A model generated the notes under the pieces. The model worked only from the letters and a program-made list of their open reading frames with translations. It did no database searches and was not told the origin of the DNA. Shown here in pieces: positions 5,413-5,622 of a DNA stretch of 5,622 nucleotides. This DNA is from Bacillota bacterium. GTDB taxonomy: Bacteria; Bacillota; Clostridia; Acetivibrionales; DSM-1351. The position numbers and the translations under genes are program-made. The DNA lies in NCBI GenBank assembly GCA_023415305.1, contig JAEZKZ010000104.1, positions 1 through 5,622 on the forward strand, in the 5' to 3' direction. Position 1 is the first letter of the stretch; each line of letters begins with the position of its first letter.

Positions 5413-5622
5413 ATGGATAGAGATTGTTTTCTGGAGCTGATTGAGAATCTTAATCTAAAACGGAATGTAAACTTCTCGGCCTGTGCTTCTGAAAGCAGCA
5501 ATTATGAGGCACATTATTGCGATACAGTTACATTAAAGAACGGGAAATCTATTCAGATTAGAATCTCTTTTCCTAAACGATTCCCTTTAGTGCTACCCGA
5601 TTTTTTCGTTATAAAAAATGAT
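5413..5622 (+). CDS. N-terminus of an E2-like (Cap2 or stand-alone E2) protein, truncated by window edge
   Basis: The frame is open for 70 codons to the window edge. The first 14 residues (MDRDCFLELIENLN) look like the opening helix. A strand follows around YCDTVTLKNGKSIQI. Then comes RISFPKRFPLVLPDFFVI, which resembles the strand, F-P-x-x-x-P and strand segment of ubiquitin-conjugating (UBC) folds before the catalytic Cys. In type II CBASS, an E2 domain, usually fused to an E1/ThiF domain (Cap2), joins the CD-NTase C-terminus to a target and primes the enzyme; short variants have E2 alone. The position directly after a CD-NTase supports this reading. The catalytic Cys and any E1 domain would lie beyond the window; the Cys seen here (5, 24, 36) are too early. 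No good ribosome binding site precedes ATG 5413, so translation is probably coupled to the CD-NTase. Confidence 0.75.
   Translation, partial: MDRDCFLELIENLNLKRNVNFSACASESSNYEAHYCDTVTLKNGKSIQIRISFPKRFPLVLPDFFVIKND

Overview
The window joins two unlike blocks of bacterial DNA, both on the + strand. The protein families (DUF4320-type protein, short pilin-like protein, thioester-like/CARDB surface protein) and the strong AGGAGG-type ribosome binding sites suggest an anaerobic, gut-type member of the Clostridia (Bacillota). The left block looks like the surface or pilus-like module of an integrated conjugative or similar mobile element. That origin is inferred from gene content, because no integrase, relaxase or att site is in view.

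Left block (1 to about 3990, moderate GC, tightly packed). It opens with the C-terminal tail of a membrane protein. A leader follows that can form a terminator or a competing hairpin. Next come a 70-residue pilin-like protein, a second terminator-like hairpin, a 142-residue DUF4320-type protein and a 154-residue TadE-like single-pass protein. The last gene of the block encodes an 852-residue secreted protein with a thioester-domain-like head, three CARDB modules and an unassigned C-terminal domain. The last three genes are coupled (ATGA overlap, then a ribosome binding site lying on the previous stop codon). Together they look like a set of exported or pseudopilin-like subunits plus a large extracellular adhesin-like partner. 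The next gene of the operon starts in a TGATG overlap but is stopped after 11 codons.

Junction (about 3990-4396). Base composition drops sharply to AT-rich. This stretch holds a 38-nt inverted repeat, no convincing gene, and a good sigma-A-type promoter (TTGAAA, 17 nt, TATACT) about 155 nt before the next start codon.

Right block (4397-5622, AT-rich). A complete 335-residue CD-NTase (cGAS/DncV-like nucleotidyltransferase) carries the GS...DxD...D catalytic set. Eight bases later comes the first 70 codons of a protein resembling the start of an E2 (ubiquitin-conjugating-like) fold. That pair is the signature of a type II CBASS anti-phage system, with the rest of the E2/E1, the Cap3-type protease and the effector expected downstream. 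The likely story is a defence operon inserted into, or replacing, the distal part of a mobile element's surface-structure operon.
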